Source: Lutimaribacter_A marinistellae (lineage in GTDB: Bacteria; Pseudomonadota; Alphaproteobacteria; Rhodobacterales; Rhodobacteraceae). Taken from it: a DNA stretch of 64,000 nt. Position 1 is the stretch's first letter. Each line of letters begins with the position of its first letter. The position numbers were made by a program, and so were the translations under genes. The stretch spans positions 186,001-250,000 of the forward strand of contig NZ_JBHRXI010000016.1 of NCBI RefSeq assembly GCF_042648365.1. Reading direction: 5' to 3'. Under the pieces are notes generated by a model. That model was not told where the DNA came from. It was given only the letters and a program-made list of their open reading frames with translations, and made no database searches. Positions 47,105-55,642 of this stretch are shown here, one piece after another.

Positions 47105-47758
47105 TCAGCTTTGCGTTTGCATGGTCGCGTCAAAGGCGCGGCGTAAAGCAACATCCAAGTCATCCATCGTCACCGGGAGGCCCAGATCGACAAGCGACGT
47201 TACGCCGTGATCGCTGATGCCGCAGGGAACGATCCCCGAGAAATGCTCCAGATCCGGATCGACGTTGATCGAGATACCGTGAAAGCTGACCCATTTGCGC
47301 AGGCGGATGCCGATCGCCGCGATCTTGTCCTCGGCCGGGGTGCCGCCTGGTGTGGCCGGCTTGTCCGGTCGTGTCACCCAGACGCCGACACGCCCTTCAC
47401 GTATCTCGCCGCGCAGGTTGAACTCGGCCAGTGTCGCGATCACCCATGCTTCGAGATCTTGAACGAACTTCCGTATGTCGCGCCCCCTGCGGTTGAGATC
47501 GAGCATGACATAGACCACGCGCTGTCCGGGTCCGTGATAGGTGTACTGACCACCACGTCGGCTTTCATGGACGGGGAAGCGATCGGGGTCTCTCAGGTCT
47601 TCGACCCGGGCCGATGTTCCGGCGGTGTAAAGGGGCGGATGCTCGAGCAACCAGATGCATTCGTCGGCGCGGCCCTCGGAAATATCGGCGACGCGCGCCT
47701 CCATGAAGGCGAGCGCCTCGTCATAGTCGGTCAGGCCGTCGGTAATCTTCCATTCCAT
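47105..47758 (-). CDS. lipB: Octanoyl-[ACP]:protein N-octanoyltransferase
   Basis: This 217-residue enzyme moves octanoate from ACP to the lipoyl domains of 2-oxo acid dehydrogenases and the glycine cleavage H protein. The acyl-carrying Cys is in FSGIVPCGISDHGV, and the conserved Lys is in EDKIAAIGIRLRKWVSFHG. The signature RRGGQYTYHGPGQRVVY is present. It is convergent with the LuxR-hydrolase gene and lies 38 nt downstream of the FrnE-like gene on the same strand. Confidence 0.96.
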   Translation of the reverse strand: MEWKITDGLTDYDEALAFMEARVADISEGRADECIWLLEHPPLYTAGTSARVEDLRDPDRFPVHESRRGGQYTYHGPGQRVVYVMLDLNRRGRDIRKFVQDLEAWVIATLAEFNLRGEIREGRVGVWVTRPDKPATPGGTPAEDKIAAIGIRLRKWVSFHGISINVDPDLEHFSGIVPCGISDHGVTSLVDLGLPVTMDDLDVALRRAFDATMQTQS

Positions 47759-47796
47759 GGCAGGTGCATAAACCAGTGCCGGGGCAGGGGGAAGGG

Positions 47797-48465
47797 TCAG
47801 GCCGCCTCGGCCAGGCAGCGTTGCAGGATCTGCCGATAGGTGTCGACACCCTGCGCCCCTGTCACGAGGTAGCGACCGGCAAAGACCATCCCCGGCACGC
47901 CGGTAATTCCTCGGTTGGTCCAGAACGCCTGCTTTTCACGGGTGGGTGCTTCGTGATCGCCCGACAAAAGAGCGTCCCGCGCCGCATCCGCGTCGAGCCC
48001 CGCGCGCGCGGCGGCCTCGCAAAGGACGTCGATATCCGAAACATCCTGACCCTTGGAAAAGCAGGCCTCGAACAGTGCAAGTTTCAGCGGGTGCTGACGG
48101 CCCTGGCCTTCCGCCCAGTCAAGAAGCTGGTGAGCGCGAAACGTGTTCCAGATCCGACTGTCGTCATTGAAACGAAAGGCAAAGCCTAGTTCGGCACCGA
48201 GTTCCGTCAACCGGGCTCGGGCCGCCGCGCTATCGGCGGGCGAAGAGCCGTATTTCTCGGTGATATGTTCGCGCAGGTTTTGCCCCTCCAGCGGCATGTC
48301 GGGGTTCAACTCGAAAGGATGCCATCTCAGATTCGCGATCATGCCTTCTGCGGCCAACGCCCTGTCGAGTTGCAGAAAGCCGATGATGCACCACGGGCAA
48401 ACCACGTCCGAGACGATGTCGACCTGAAGTACAGGACGGTCCTGCGGCGGTATTTGTTCGGTCAT
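47797..48465 (-). CDS. DsbA-family oxidoreductase, FrnE-like
   Basis: This is a 222-residue cytoplasmic thioredoxin-fold protein without a signal peptide. The redox motif is in SDVVCPWCIIGFLQLDRA (CPWC), and the cis-Pro loop is GITGVPGMVFAGRY. The helical insertion is that of the FrnE/polyketide-isomerase-like DsbA group, which acts in thiol redox defence in some bacteria. The start MTEQIPPQDRP follows a GAAAGG site. It is probably cotranscribed with lipB. Confidence 0.92.
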   Translation of the reverse strand: MTEQIPPQDRPVLQVDIVSDVVCPWCIIGFLQLDRALAAEGMIANLRWHPFELNPDMPLEGQNLREHITEKYGSSPADSAAARARLTELGAELGFAFRFNDDSRIWNTFRAHQLLDWAEGQGRQHPLKLALFEACFSKGQDVSDIDVLCEAAARAGLDADAARDALLSGDHEAPTREKQAFWTNRGITGVPGMVFAGRYLVTGAQGVDTYRQILQRCLAEAA

Positions 48466-48607
48466 TCTGGCTTACCTTTCGGGGCGTCTGAATTGGTTAC
48501 GCCACCACTTGGTGATGCGGCAAAGGAAATCAATCGAAAACCTGCTTTTGCCTCTTCACATCCCCCGGACGCTCGTCTATACGCCCCTCACACCAAGTCA
48601 GGGCAGT

Positions 48608-48694
48608 GCGGTCGTGGCGGAATTGGTAGACGCGCAGCGTTGAGGTCGCTGTGGGGTAACACCCGTGGAAGTTCGAGTCTTCTCGACCGCACCA
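48608..48694 (+). tRNA. tRNA-Leu (GAG)
   Basis: This is a class II tRNA with acceptor GCGGTCG/CGACCGC, D-loop GGCGGAATTGGTAGACGC, anticodon stem CAGCG/CGCTG with loop TTGAGGT (anticodon GAG), a long variable arm GTGGGGTAACACCC, T-loop GTTCGAGTC, discriminator A and encoded CCA. Confidence 0.97.
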
Positions 48695-48915
48695 AACTCA
48701 AGAGCCTGAGGGCTTTGCCTCTACCGCTCGATTTCCTTCAAGTTTCTGTTTTCATTTGATTTTCGACTCTGGGTTCGTTCCGGCGCCGAAACCGCGCGCA
48801 GCGCTGACTTGCCGCGGCTGGTTGGCCTTCGGTGAACACCGCCTGCGGGTTATGCTATGGTAAAACCACCCGCTGCCAGAATGGCTCTCACACGGGTTTC
48901 GCAGGGAATGCTGCC
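48695..48915. other. Intergenic stretch between tRNA-Leu and an RTX gene
   Basis: No gene is seen. It should contain the promoter of the RTX gene. No FNR-type box is visible here, unlike in front of the next RTX gene. Confidence 0.45.
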
Positions 48916-49848
48916 ATGAGCGAATGGGAAATCCGTATCGAGGCGCAACCGGTATACCTGTTCGGTGATACCGGGAATGATCATCTGTACCTCGTCCTTG
49001 TTTCGCCAGAGCAGGATGAATGGGTGTTGCGGGGGTATCCTTCGGGTATCTTCAATGTTGGCCCGATCATTGTCGAAGACTCGGTTCCGATCGCTGACAG
49101 CAGGGACTATCGGCCGATCGAGGATCGCGAACGCGTCGGCAGCCGAGTTCTTGATCTCGAGGGGCGCGATCCACTGGCCGTTTGGGACATCATGCGACAG
49201 CAAACGCGCGCCATCGAGGCAGCAGAGATTGCTTATGATGTCTTTTCCATGAACTCCAATTCGGCTGTCGCCTCGATGTTGCATACGGTTGGATTGCGGA
49301 TAGCCGATAATCTGCCGGACCAGCCCGACCGCGAAGATTCCTTTCCGGGGATCGATTCCATCCTGGATGTATTCGATTTCGTTCTGTCCGGTGCGGATGA
49401 CAATGACGTGATCTGGGGCGGGAGCCAGAACGACACGCTTTCCGGCGGTGCGGACGACGACTCGTTAAGCGGACAGGCCGGACGCGATCACCTTATGGGT
49501 GGAGATGGCGCCGATTTCCTGAACGGGGGATGGGGAAGTCATGACCAGCTGACCGGTGGCAACGGTGCGGATCGGTTTTTCCATGCGGGACATGCCGGTC
49601 ATGGCACGGACTGGATATTGGATGCGGACTTTTCCGAAGGGGACCGGCTTGTTTTTGGCTCAGTCGCTTCTGCCGATCACTTCCAGGTAAACATCGCGAA
49701 CACCGCCGGTATGGGCGATGCCGAGGTTGCCGAGGCTTTTGTCATCTGGAAGCCGACTGGGCAGATCCTGTGGGCCCTCACAGATGGTGCGGAGCTGGAG
49801 ATGATCACGATTCGCGCCGAAGGGTCCGAGTTCGACCTTGTCATCTGA
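48916..49848 (+). CDS. RTX protein with an N-terminal unknown domain
   Basis: This is a 310-residue protein without a Sec signal. An N-terminal domain of about 150 residues (PVYLFGDTGNDHLYLVLVS, then FSMNSNSAVASMLHTVG) has a His and an Asn-rich motif that could belong to a papain-like hydrolase fold; this is a guess. A short RTX block follows at about 155-215 (DDNDVIWGGSQNDTLSGGAD). The C-terminal module contains HGTDWILDADFSEGD and AFVIWKPTGQILWALTDG, shared with two other proteins in the window. Likely a type I secretion cargo. The start follows a GCAGGGAATG stretch. Confidence 0.82.
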   Translation: MSEWEIRIEAQPVYLFGDTGNDHLYLVLVSPEQDEWVLRGYPSGIFNVGPIIVEDSVPIADSRDYRPIEDRERVGSRVLDLEGRDPLAVWDIMRQQTRAIEAAEIAYDVFSMNSNSAVASMLHTVGLRIADNLPDQPDREDSFPGIDSILDVFDFVLSGADDNDVIWGGSQNDTLSGGADDDSLSGQAGRDHLMGGDGADFLNGGWGSHDQLTGGNGADRFFHAGHAGHGTDWILDADFSEGDRLVFGSVASADHFQVNIANTAGMGDAEVAEAFVIWKPTGQILWALTDGAELEMITIRAEGSEFDLVI

Positions 49849-49868
49849 GTGCCATCGATCCCGAGATA

Positions 49869-49882
49869 TTGATACGGATCAA
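49869..49882. promoter_or_regulatory. FNR-type box upstream of the large RTX gene
   Basis: TTGATACGGATCAA matches TTGA-N6-TCAA and lies 56 nt before the start of the RTX gene. It suggests oxygen-linked control of this secreted protein. Confidence 0.65.
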
Positions 49883-49938
49883 GGTCAGGGCATCGCAAAT
49901 AATATATTCGCTGTTTGATATGTTATGGAGGGAGCACA

Positions 49939-51648
49939 ATGGCTACCGCAAATATCTCGTCTGAATTCTTCGGGTTTCTGAACCAGCTTCTGAACTCGTC
50001 CGATCCTCTTGGTGACATCTTTGGCTTTTCGTTCGACAACGCGGACCTGCTGAACGAACTGGACCTTTCCGGGGACGGGATATCCGCGATTTCGGCAAGC
50101 CCGTCGCAAATTGTCGTTTCGATACCGAATAGTGCGGGCAGTGACTTCGTCGCGACCATCAACGGTGCAGGCATGGGGCCGCTGACCAGTTCGGAACAGT
50201 TCCTCGCGGCCATTTCGAATGGAACCGCAACCGGAACGCTCGATGGCATTTCGATTGCGCAAGATGGAACGGACGTACTGGCGTTGGCCTTCACGCCGAC
50301 AGGGCTGACCCTCGAGTCGGGCGCGCAGGCCATCCAGCTTACCGGGACGTTTCCCAATCAGCTTGCCGGCCTTTCCAGTGTTCTGGCATTGACCAGTATT
50401 CTCGACCCCGACTCGCTGGCCGACCTGACGGAGCAGGAACGCAACGATCTCGTTACCGCGCTGTCTGCGGTAACCATGGAAGGTTTGACGCTGACCAACG
50501 GCGGTACGGAGGTTCTGGCCTTCGACATCATGCCCACGGGTGTCACTTTGACCACCAGCGCATTTCTCGTCGAGCTTGCCGGCACGATGCCGTCCAGCGT
50601 TGGCGGGCTGGTCTCTGAGCTGTTGACGGCGCTTGATGGTGGTGCGGACATTCTGACCGGTCTGTTCCAGGCGCTCGACGTCACAGGAATCCGCCTCGCG
50701 GATGGGGCAGGGACGGATCTGCTGGTGATCGATGGTGCTATTGACGACCTTGGATCGCTCGAACTGTCCATCGATGGAATTCCGGTTGCCCAGGACACCG
50801 ATCTTTTGTGGGAAATGGGCGGTTCGGATGTCGTGCTGACAGCAGGTGACGAAGCGGCCTTCCTCATGGGTACGAATGGTCAGGACGCGCTGACTGGTGG
50901 CCTTGGAAACGACACGGCCATTGGCCTCGACGGTCTGGACACGATCCTGGGCGGTGATGGCGATGACCTGCTGCGCGGGATGGACGGCGACGACCGGGTA
51001 CTTGGCGAGCTCGGCGACGACACGATCGAGGGCGGCGACGGGAACGACACGCTGAATGGCGGTGACGGGGACGATGTGATCAATGGCGGCGAAACAGATG
51101 CCGACTTGCGCGACGTGATCCTCGGCGGAGACGGTAATGACAGTCTGGACGGCGGCTATGGCAACGATCTGATCTATGGACAGGCGGGCAACGATACGCT
51201 GGCCGGTGGATTCGGCGCGGACGAGTTGCAAGGTCAGGAGGGCGATGACGTCGTTACGGGCAGCGCGTTGTCCGATCTCGTGTTCGGCGGTGACGGCAAC
51301 GATTTCGTCAATGGCGGCTTCGGTTATGACCGCATCAATGGTGGTGACGGCGCTGACCGGTTCTTCCACCTCGGGGTTTTCGACCATGGCTCCGACTGGG
51401 TACAGGACTACACCGCCGCCGACGGGGATGTGCTGGTCTTCGGCCAGGCCGCAACCGTGGACCAGTTCCAGATCAACCTTGCCCACACGGCAACGCCGGA
51501 CGGTGAACGCTCGGGCGATGACGACGTGCAAGAGGCGTTCGTGATTTATCGCCCGACGGGTCAGATCATGTGGGCGCTCGTCGACGGCGAGGGGCAGGAT
51601 GAGATCAACCTTCAGATCGGTGCAGAAACCTTCGATCTGTTGGCCTGA
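49939..51648 (+). CDS. Large RTX calcium-binding protein
   Basis: This is a 569-residue acidic protein without a Sec signal. The N-terminal 300 residues contain at least two imperfect internal repeats (DGTDVLALAFTPTGLTLESG and GGTEVLAFDIMPTGVTLTTS). Residues about 310-475 are RTX nonapeptides of the GGxGxDxLx type (for example GGDGDDLLRGMDGDDRVLG), which fold as calcium-filled beta rolls. The C-terminal module (HGSDWVQDYTAADGD, then AFVIYRPTGQIMWALVDG) carries the likely type I secretion signal. The start MATANISSEFFG has GGAGGGAG just upstream. No T1SS genes are in the window. Confidence 0.88.
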   Translation: MATANISSEFFGFLNQLLNSSDPLGDIFGFSFDNADLLNELDLSGDGISAISASPSQIVVSIPNSAGSDFVATINGAGMGPLTSSEQFLAAISNGTATGTLDGISIAQDGTDVLALAFTPTGLTLESGAQAIQLTGTFPNQLAGLSSVLALTSILDPDSLADLTEQERNDLVTALSAVTMEGLTLTNGGTEVLAFDIMPTGVTLTTSAFLVELAGTMPSSVGGLVSELLTALDGGADILTGLFQALDVTGIRLADGAGTDLLVIDGAIDDLGSLELSIDGIPVAQDTDLLWEMGGSDVVLTAGDEAAFLMGTNGQDALTGGLGNDTAIGLDGLDTILGGDGDDLLRGMDGDDRVLGELGDDTIEGGDGNDTLNGGDGDDVINGGETDADLRDVILGGDGNDSLDGGYGNDLIYGQAGNDTLAGGFGADELQGQEGDDVVTGSALSDLVFGGDGNDFVNGGFGYDRINGGDGADRFFHLGVFDHGSDWVQDYTAADGDVLVFGQAATVDQFQINLAHTATPDGERSGDDDVQEAFVIYRPTGQIMWALVDGEGQDEINLQIGAETFDLLA

Positions 51649-51854
51649 TGGCGATGCGGACGGTCCTCGGGGGCTGAACCCTCGGGTGATCGTCTGTTTC
51701 TTCATGAGGATGGTGCGGGCGGTGGGAACCTGATCCGTATTGTAACTTGTGCTAAATTGTCCAAAATCTCAATGCCCGTTGCGTTTTTGAACATCTGCGG
51801 TGTATGAGGCTGTCCAGAATTGTCGTAACATGATGCCCACCAAGTGGGGGCTGG
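51649..51854. other. Intergenic stretch between RTX and integrase genes
   Basis: A weak hairpin (CGGGGG/CCCTCG around CTGAA, near 51670-51690) may end RTX transcription. The integrase promoter and any attachment core would lie here, but no tRNA-like or duplicated core was recognised. Confidence 0.4.
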
Positions 51855-53063
51855 ATGGCAGGACTGAACAAGCTCAAGACCGCAGAAGTGAAGAACGCGC
51901 CCGCAGGGACGAAGCTCCAAGACGGCGGCGGCTTGCTGTTCATCGCCGGGGCCAACGGCGGGCGATGGAAATACCGATTCCAGATGAACGGGCGGCGGCG
52001 GGAAATGGGCCTCGGCTCTTACCCGGCTTTGTCCCTGGCGGATGCCCGGAAAGAGCGGGCGAAATGGGAGGCTGTCGCTAAGGCGGGCCGCGATCCGGTG
52101 GTAGAGCGGCAGCGCGAACGCGACGAGGAAGCCGAAGCCGCCAACCGGGCCGATCCGACCTTTGCCGATATGCTCGATCTGTTCTTTGACAGCTACAAGG
52201 CGCGGCTGCGCGGCGATGGCGGGGCGGGGCGCTGGCTGTCGCCCCTCACGCATCATGTGGTGCCTAAGATCGGCAAGCGGCGCATCACGGATCTTCACCA
52301 GCGCGACATACACGACGCTCTCAAGCCGATCTGGCACACAAAGCACGAAACTGCCGACAAGGCGCTGTACCGAACGCGCAAGGTACTGCATCACGCCCGC
52401 CTGTCGGGCTACGAGGTCGATCCGTTCATCTGTGACGCGGCCCGCCACATGCTCGGCCATGTCGATGCCGTCGAAACGCCGATTCCCGCAACGCCGTGGC
52501 AGGAGATCCCGGACCTGTACGCTCGCCTATCCGAGAAGCCGCATCCCTCCTATCTGGCGCTGCGCTTCACGATCCTTACCGCCGCGCGGGGAACGCCGGT
52601 CAGGGGCGCGCGGTTCGATGAGATAGAGGGCGACGTATGGACGGTGCCTGCCGACCGCATGAAAGGGAACAAGGGGAAGGTCACAGATTTCCGCATACCG
52701 CTTTCGATGGCCGCTCTCGCCGTAGTCGATGAATGCCGTGCGCAGCGTCGCAACGATTTCCTTTTCCCGGCCCCGCGTGTAAATGCGGGGGTGTCAGACG
52801 TGGCGATGAAGAAGGTGCTGGATAGGCTCAGGGAAACGGGGCGCACACACGGCTTCCGCACGTCCTTCCGAACGTGGGTGCAGGATACCGAAGCGGGAAG
52901 CTACGAAGTCACGGAAACCGCCCTGGCGCACATAATCGGGTCGAAGGTCGAGCGGTCCTATGCGCGCTCCGATTTGCTCGATAGGCGGCGTGTCCTGATG
53001 CAGAAATGGGCTGATTACGTGACGCAGGCGGAGTCGAAGGTGGTCAGCCTTCGCGGGCGGTGA
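51855..53063 (+). CDS. Tyrosine-type integrase (phage/island integrase with arm-binding domain)
   Basis: This is a 402-residue site-specific recombinase. The N-terminal arm-binding domain of the DUF4102 type (KLQDGGGLLFIAGANGGRWK, then MGLGSYPALSLADARKE) is followed by a core-binding domain and a catalytic domain. The catalytic residues appear as Arg in ILTAARGTPVRGARF, His-x-x-Arg in THGFRTSFRTW, His in LAHIIG and the nucleophile Tyr in VERSYARSD. All are kept, so it may be active. It marks the left side of a lower-GC segment with IS debris. The adjacent attachment site is not identified. Confidence 0.93.
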   Translation: MAGLNKLKTAEVKNAPAGTKLQDGGGLLFIAGANGGRWKYRFQMNGRRREMGLGSYPALSLADARKERAKWEAVAKAGRDPVVERQRERDEEAEAANRADPTFADMLDLFFDSYKARLRGDGGAGRWLSPLTHHVVPKIGKRRITDLHQRDIHDALKPIWHTKHETADKALYRTRKVLHHARLSGYEVDPFICDAARHMLGHVDAVETPIPATPWQEIPDLYARLSEKPHPSYLALRFTILTAARGTPVRGARFDEIEGDVWTVPADRMKGNKGKVTDFRIPLSMAALAVVDECRAQRRNDFLFPAPRVNAGVSDVAMKKVLDRLRETGRTHGFRTSFRTWVQDTEAGSYEVTETALAHIIGSKVERSYARSDLLDRRRVLMQKWADYVTQAESKVVSLRGR

Positions 53064-53247
53064 ACTCGGCCACGGCCTTCGCATGGCGCCAACCGTCGCG
53101 CCAGTTGGCCCACGGGCCGAGATAATCGTCGCCCTCGATGATCCCCTCGGGATGCGGGTTGAATGTCTCGGGCTTCCCGGCCCGATACGCTTCCTGCCCT
53201 CTGATGAAAACCTGAACGCGCTTCCAGGACGATGACCGGACCTGCAT
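53044..53247 (-). CDS. Small Rmf/CrpP-like protein
   Basis: This is a 67-residue basic protein. The pattern FIRGQEAYRAGKPETFNPHP, then WANWRDGWRHAKA, resembles ribosome modulation factor-like small proteins, which share an Ala-Gly turn, an Asn-Pro and a W-x-x-GW helix and are common on phages and islands. Its 3' end overlaps the integrase 3' end by 20 nt on the opposite strand. Assignment is by eye; a role in ribosome hibernation is not shown. Confidence 0.5.
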   Translation of the reverse strand: MQVRSSSWKRVQVFIRGQEAYRAGKPETFNPHPEGIIEGDDYLGPWANWRDGWRHAKAVAEFTAREG

Positions 53248-53394
53248 GATGAACAAAGCAGCCGAGCGAGCGTTTGGCGGCGTGGACTTTGGCCGGAAGT
53301 CATTGTTTTTTGATGGTTCCGAGTGCTAGTGTGCGTGTCGCCTTCATGTAGTCGCTGATCGTCACCGCGAAGATGAAAGGTACGACTCCTCATC

Positions 53395-53575
53395 TCTGGC
53401 TCGGCAACTTTCTCGCCCGACTGAGACGCGCATCATGCCATAGTCGTTGTAGCTGGAGCGTCAATTGTGGGCAGTCGTACAAGTCTCGATGCCGATCAGG
53501 ATAGCAGATATGGCCTCAAAGAACGGCATCACCTCCCTGAGCCATAATTCCCGCAGAATCTCCAGCGGGGTAGTC
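53395..53575 (-). pseudogene. IS110-family transposase remnant
   Basis: Translation of the minus strand gives VMPFFEAISAILIGIETCTT followed by AHN and a stop. In the next frame QLQRLWHDARL continues the pattern. Together they match the DEDD-transposase N-terminal part of IS110 elements (usual reading PFFE, LIGIEAC, TAHHWAREL, LGHxVRL). The break at the stop shows it is degenerate. The rest of the stretch to 53761 shows no gene. Confidence 0.6.
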
Positions 53576-53761
53576 CAGACGGCGGGAGCAGCTAATTCTC
53601 ATTTGCACAAGGACTAAAACGAACCACTCGGTTGGGGCAGTTTAGTTGACGGCTGCCAGCTTTTTTAAGCATCCTCGCATTGGAAACCAGACCAATCATG
53701 CATTAACAATCGACTTCGACCAATCATATCAGACTGTTTAGTCTTAGCTGGCACCCGAACC

Positions 53762-55042
53762 TCAAGAGGATACTCCATACAGCCTTATTTGTTCTGGTCT
53801 CCCTCTGAGCTTGGTTGCCCCCAAATCCAGCCAGTCTTCTGGATTTGTTTCGCTAGTCTCAAAGACTGCTTCAGATGCTACAATTCGCATGTCTAAGGAT
53901 TTTGCGATACCTTCGATTCGGGCGGCTTCGTTCACTACAGCGCCAAAGACGCCGAACTCTAGATGACGTGAATCTCCAACTACACCCGCAATGGCATTTC
54001 CAGTATGCAGCGCAACGACAGTGTCGGCGGTAGAATGATCAGGCTCGAGTCCATGAATGCGACCCGAAGACAGCACATTGCTGAGGTGTTCTGCAGCCGC
54101 AAGAGCTCGTCGTGCGGCAAGATTGATTGGTCCACTCAGCCCAAAAACAATCAAGACACCGTCGCCAATGAACTTTTCGATTACACCGCCATGTTCCTGA
54201 ACAATTTCGACGACGCGCTCTCTGAATGCCGACAACAGTTGGGTGGTTCTTTCGGGGCCAATCCGATCGCTTATGGCCGTAAAATTTCGGATGTCTACGA
54301 ACGCTATAACAACGGTGACAGAACGACCATGCTTCAACAAAGCGAGACGTTCATCGCTTAGGTTTTGCCGAAGCTCTTGTGGAAGGAAGGGCGCTGTATT
54401 GCGTTCAATCTCAGATTGCCAAGAAACGCTCCAAACCAGTTTACGCGTGCGCCATACAGCGACAATGCAAACGCAGCCAATAGCAGAAAATATCACTAAG
54501 CGAATGAAATTGGATGCGAGGTCAAAGTTGCCAACCAAAAAATCAATCTCAGCGGGTTTCAATACGGCATACGGCGTACTGAAGATCATTATCCCAAGCC
54601 CGGCAACCAACGAAACCGTAAGGGAAGCTTGAAGAAAGATTCTAAAGCGAAAAAGTTGCGAGACGAAGACTAGAACCGCAAAAAGCGATGCTGGTGATGA
54701 CAGGATCACGTGAGCACCCGAATCATGCAGCCTTGCACTGTAGTATAGGTTAGAAAGAACAAGAACTACATCTAGAAAGCCGAAAATCCACGGTATCCAT
54801 GTTCTCATCAATTGAGTTTGAGCGACAACGATCGATAAGCAACCGAGAGCAAAGTAAGTTGAAACAACGATCAAGGCCAGGGTAACGCTGGGCATGCTTC
54901 CAATATTTTGATCGCTAGGATTTTTCGCCAAAATTATAATCGAAACACCAAGCATTACGGATACAACAATTCGAATGAAGCCGATTAATTGTTCAGCTTC
55001 AGTATCGGCACGGCACATAGCTGAGTCAGCAAAGGATTTCAT
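53762..55042 (-). CDS. Membrane-bound class III adenylate/guanylate cyclase
   Basis: This is a 426-residue protein. The N-terminal half has about six hydrophobic helices (LIGFIRIVVSVMLGVSIIIL is the first), giving a membrane sensor of unknown ligand. The C-terminal half is a class III cyclase domain. The metal Asp residues are in VIAFVDIRNFTAISD and KFIGDGVLIVFG, and the transition-state Asn-Arg pair is in AVVNEAARIEG. The Lys before FIGDG favours ATP, so cAMP is the likely product. It is AT-richer than the flanking genes and divergent from the predicted outer-membrane protein, suggesting joint transfer. Confidence 0.9.
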   Translation of the reverse strand: MKSFADSAMCRADTEAEQLIGFIRIVVSVMLGVSIIILAKNPSDQNIGSMPSVTLALIVVSTYFALGCLSIVVAQTQLMRTWIPWIFGFLDVVLVLSNLYYSARLHDSGAHVILSSPASLFAVLVFVSQLFRFRIFLQASLTVSLVAGLGIMIFSTPYAVLKPAEIDFLVGNFDLASNFIRLVIFSAIGCVCIVAVWRTRKLVWSVSWQSEIERNTAPFLPQELRQNLSDERLALLKHGRSVTVVIAFVDIRNFTAISDRIGPERTTQLLSAFRERVVEIVQEHGGVIEKFIGDGVLIVFGLSGPINLAARRALAAAEHLSNVLSSGRIHGLEPDHSTADTVVALHTGNAIAGVVGDSRHLEFGVFGAVVNEAARIEGIAKSLDMRIVASEAVFETSETNPEDWLDLGATKLRGRPEQIRLYGVSS

Positions 55043-55642
55043 TTACTCCAACTCACTTGAAATTACCCCTTCGGGTGACCGTCTTGAAAGTTAGTACATG
55101 GCCAGACTTTGGTCTATTGGGATGGCGCTTTCGATGCTGGTGGCCAATATTTCAGGGCGCTGTGAAGCCAGACAGTATTGTAGGGGCAGGAGCTTGGTAA
55201 ACGATCGTTCTTTGGCAGGAGATTACGGCCATGCGTATTGATCGGTCGGAAGGTCTGTACTGGCTCCGTAAATTTGTCTGCCTGCAGAGGACTCTTTCAT
55301 GAGTTCGCCGGAGTACATGAATGGTACCAAGTGGTTAGCACATAGGCTGCCAGCAGTTTCTCTGGTAGATGCAAGCCGATCTGCCAACTCATAAGGCGAG
55401 CTTGGGGATGTCTGCGACGGGTCCGATCACGGCATCATCGGAAGCACTTCCTGGCGGGACGTCTTGGTCCTACAAGCTGGCCACTATCGCCTAGATCAAG
55501 TCAACGCGCTTGAGCCAATATGGCTCTCTCGCGTTGGACAAGAGTACTCTCGTTCGGCAACGCTAGCTTGGCCAAGTATGAAGGGCTTGGTCGAACCATA
55601 CGACCTCCTTTCACAAAAATGGGTTGAGGCAATATAGTGAAA
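55043..55642. other. 600-nt divergent intergenic region on the island
   Basis: I see no credible gene. Short Met-starting frames such as MRIDRSEGLYWLRKFVC occur but lack context and stop early. The region should hold the promoters of the cyclase and the outer-membrane protein and may contain decayed mobile-element sequence that I cannot identify. Confidence 0.4.

Noticed and set aside
55235..55303. Short Met-starting peptide MRIDRSEGLYWLRKFVC in the island intergenic region
   Set aside because: It has no neighbour coupling, no family resemblance and stops after about two dozen codons. It could be IS debris, but I cannot support it.
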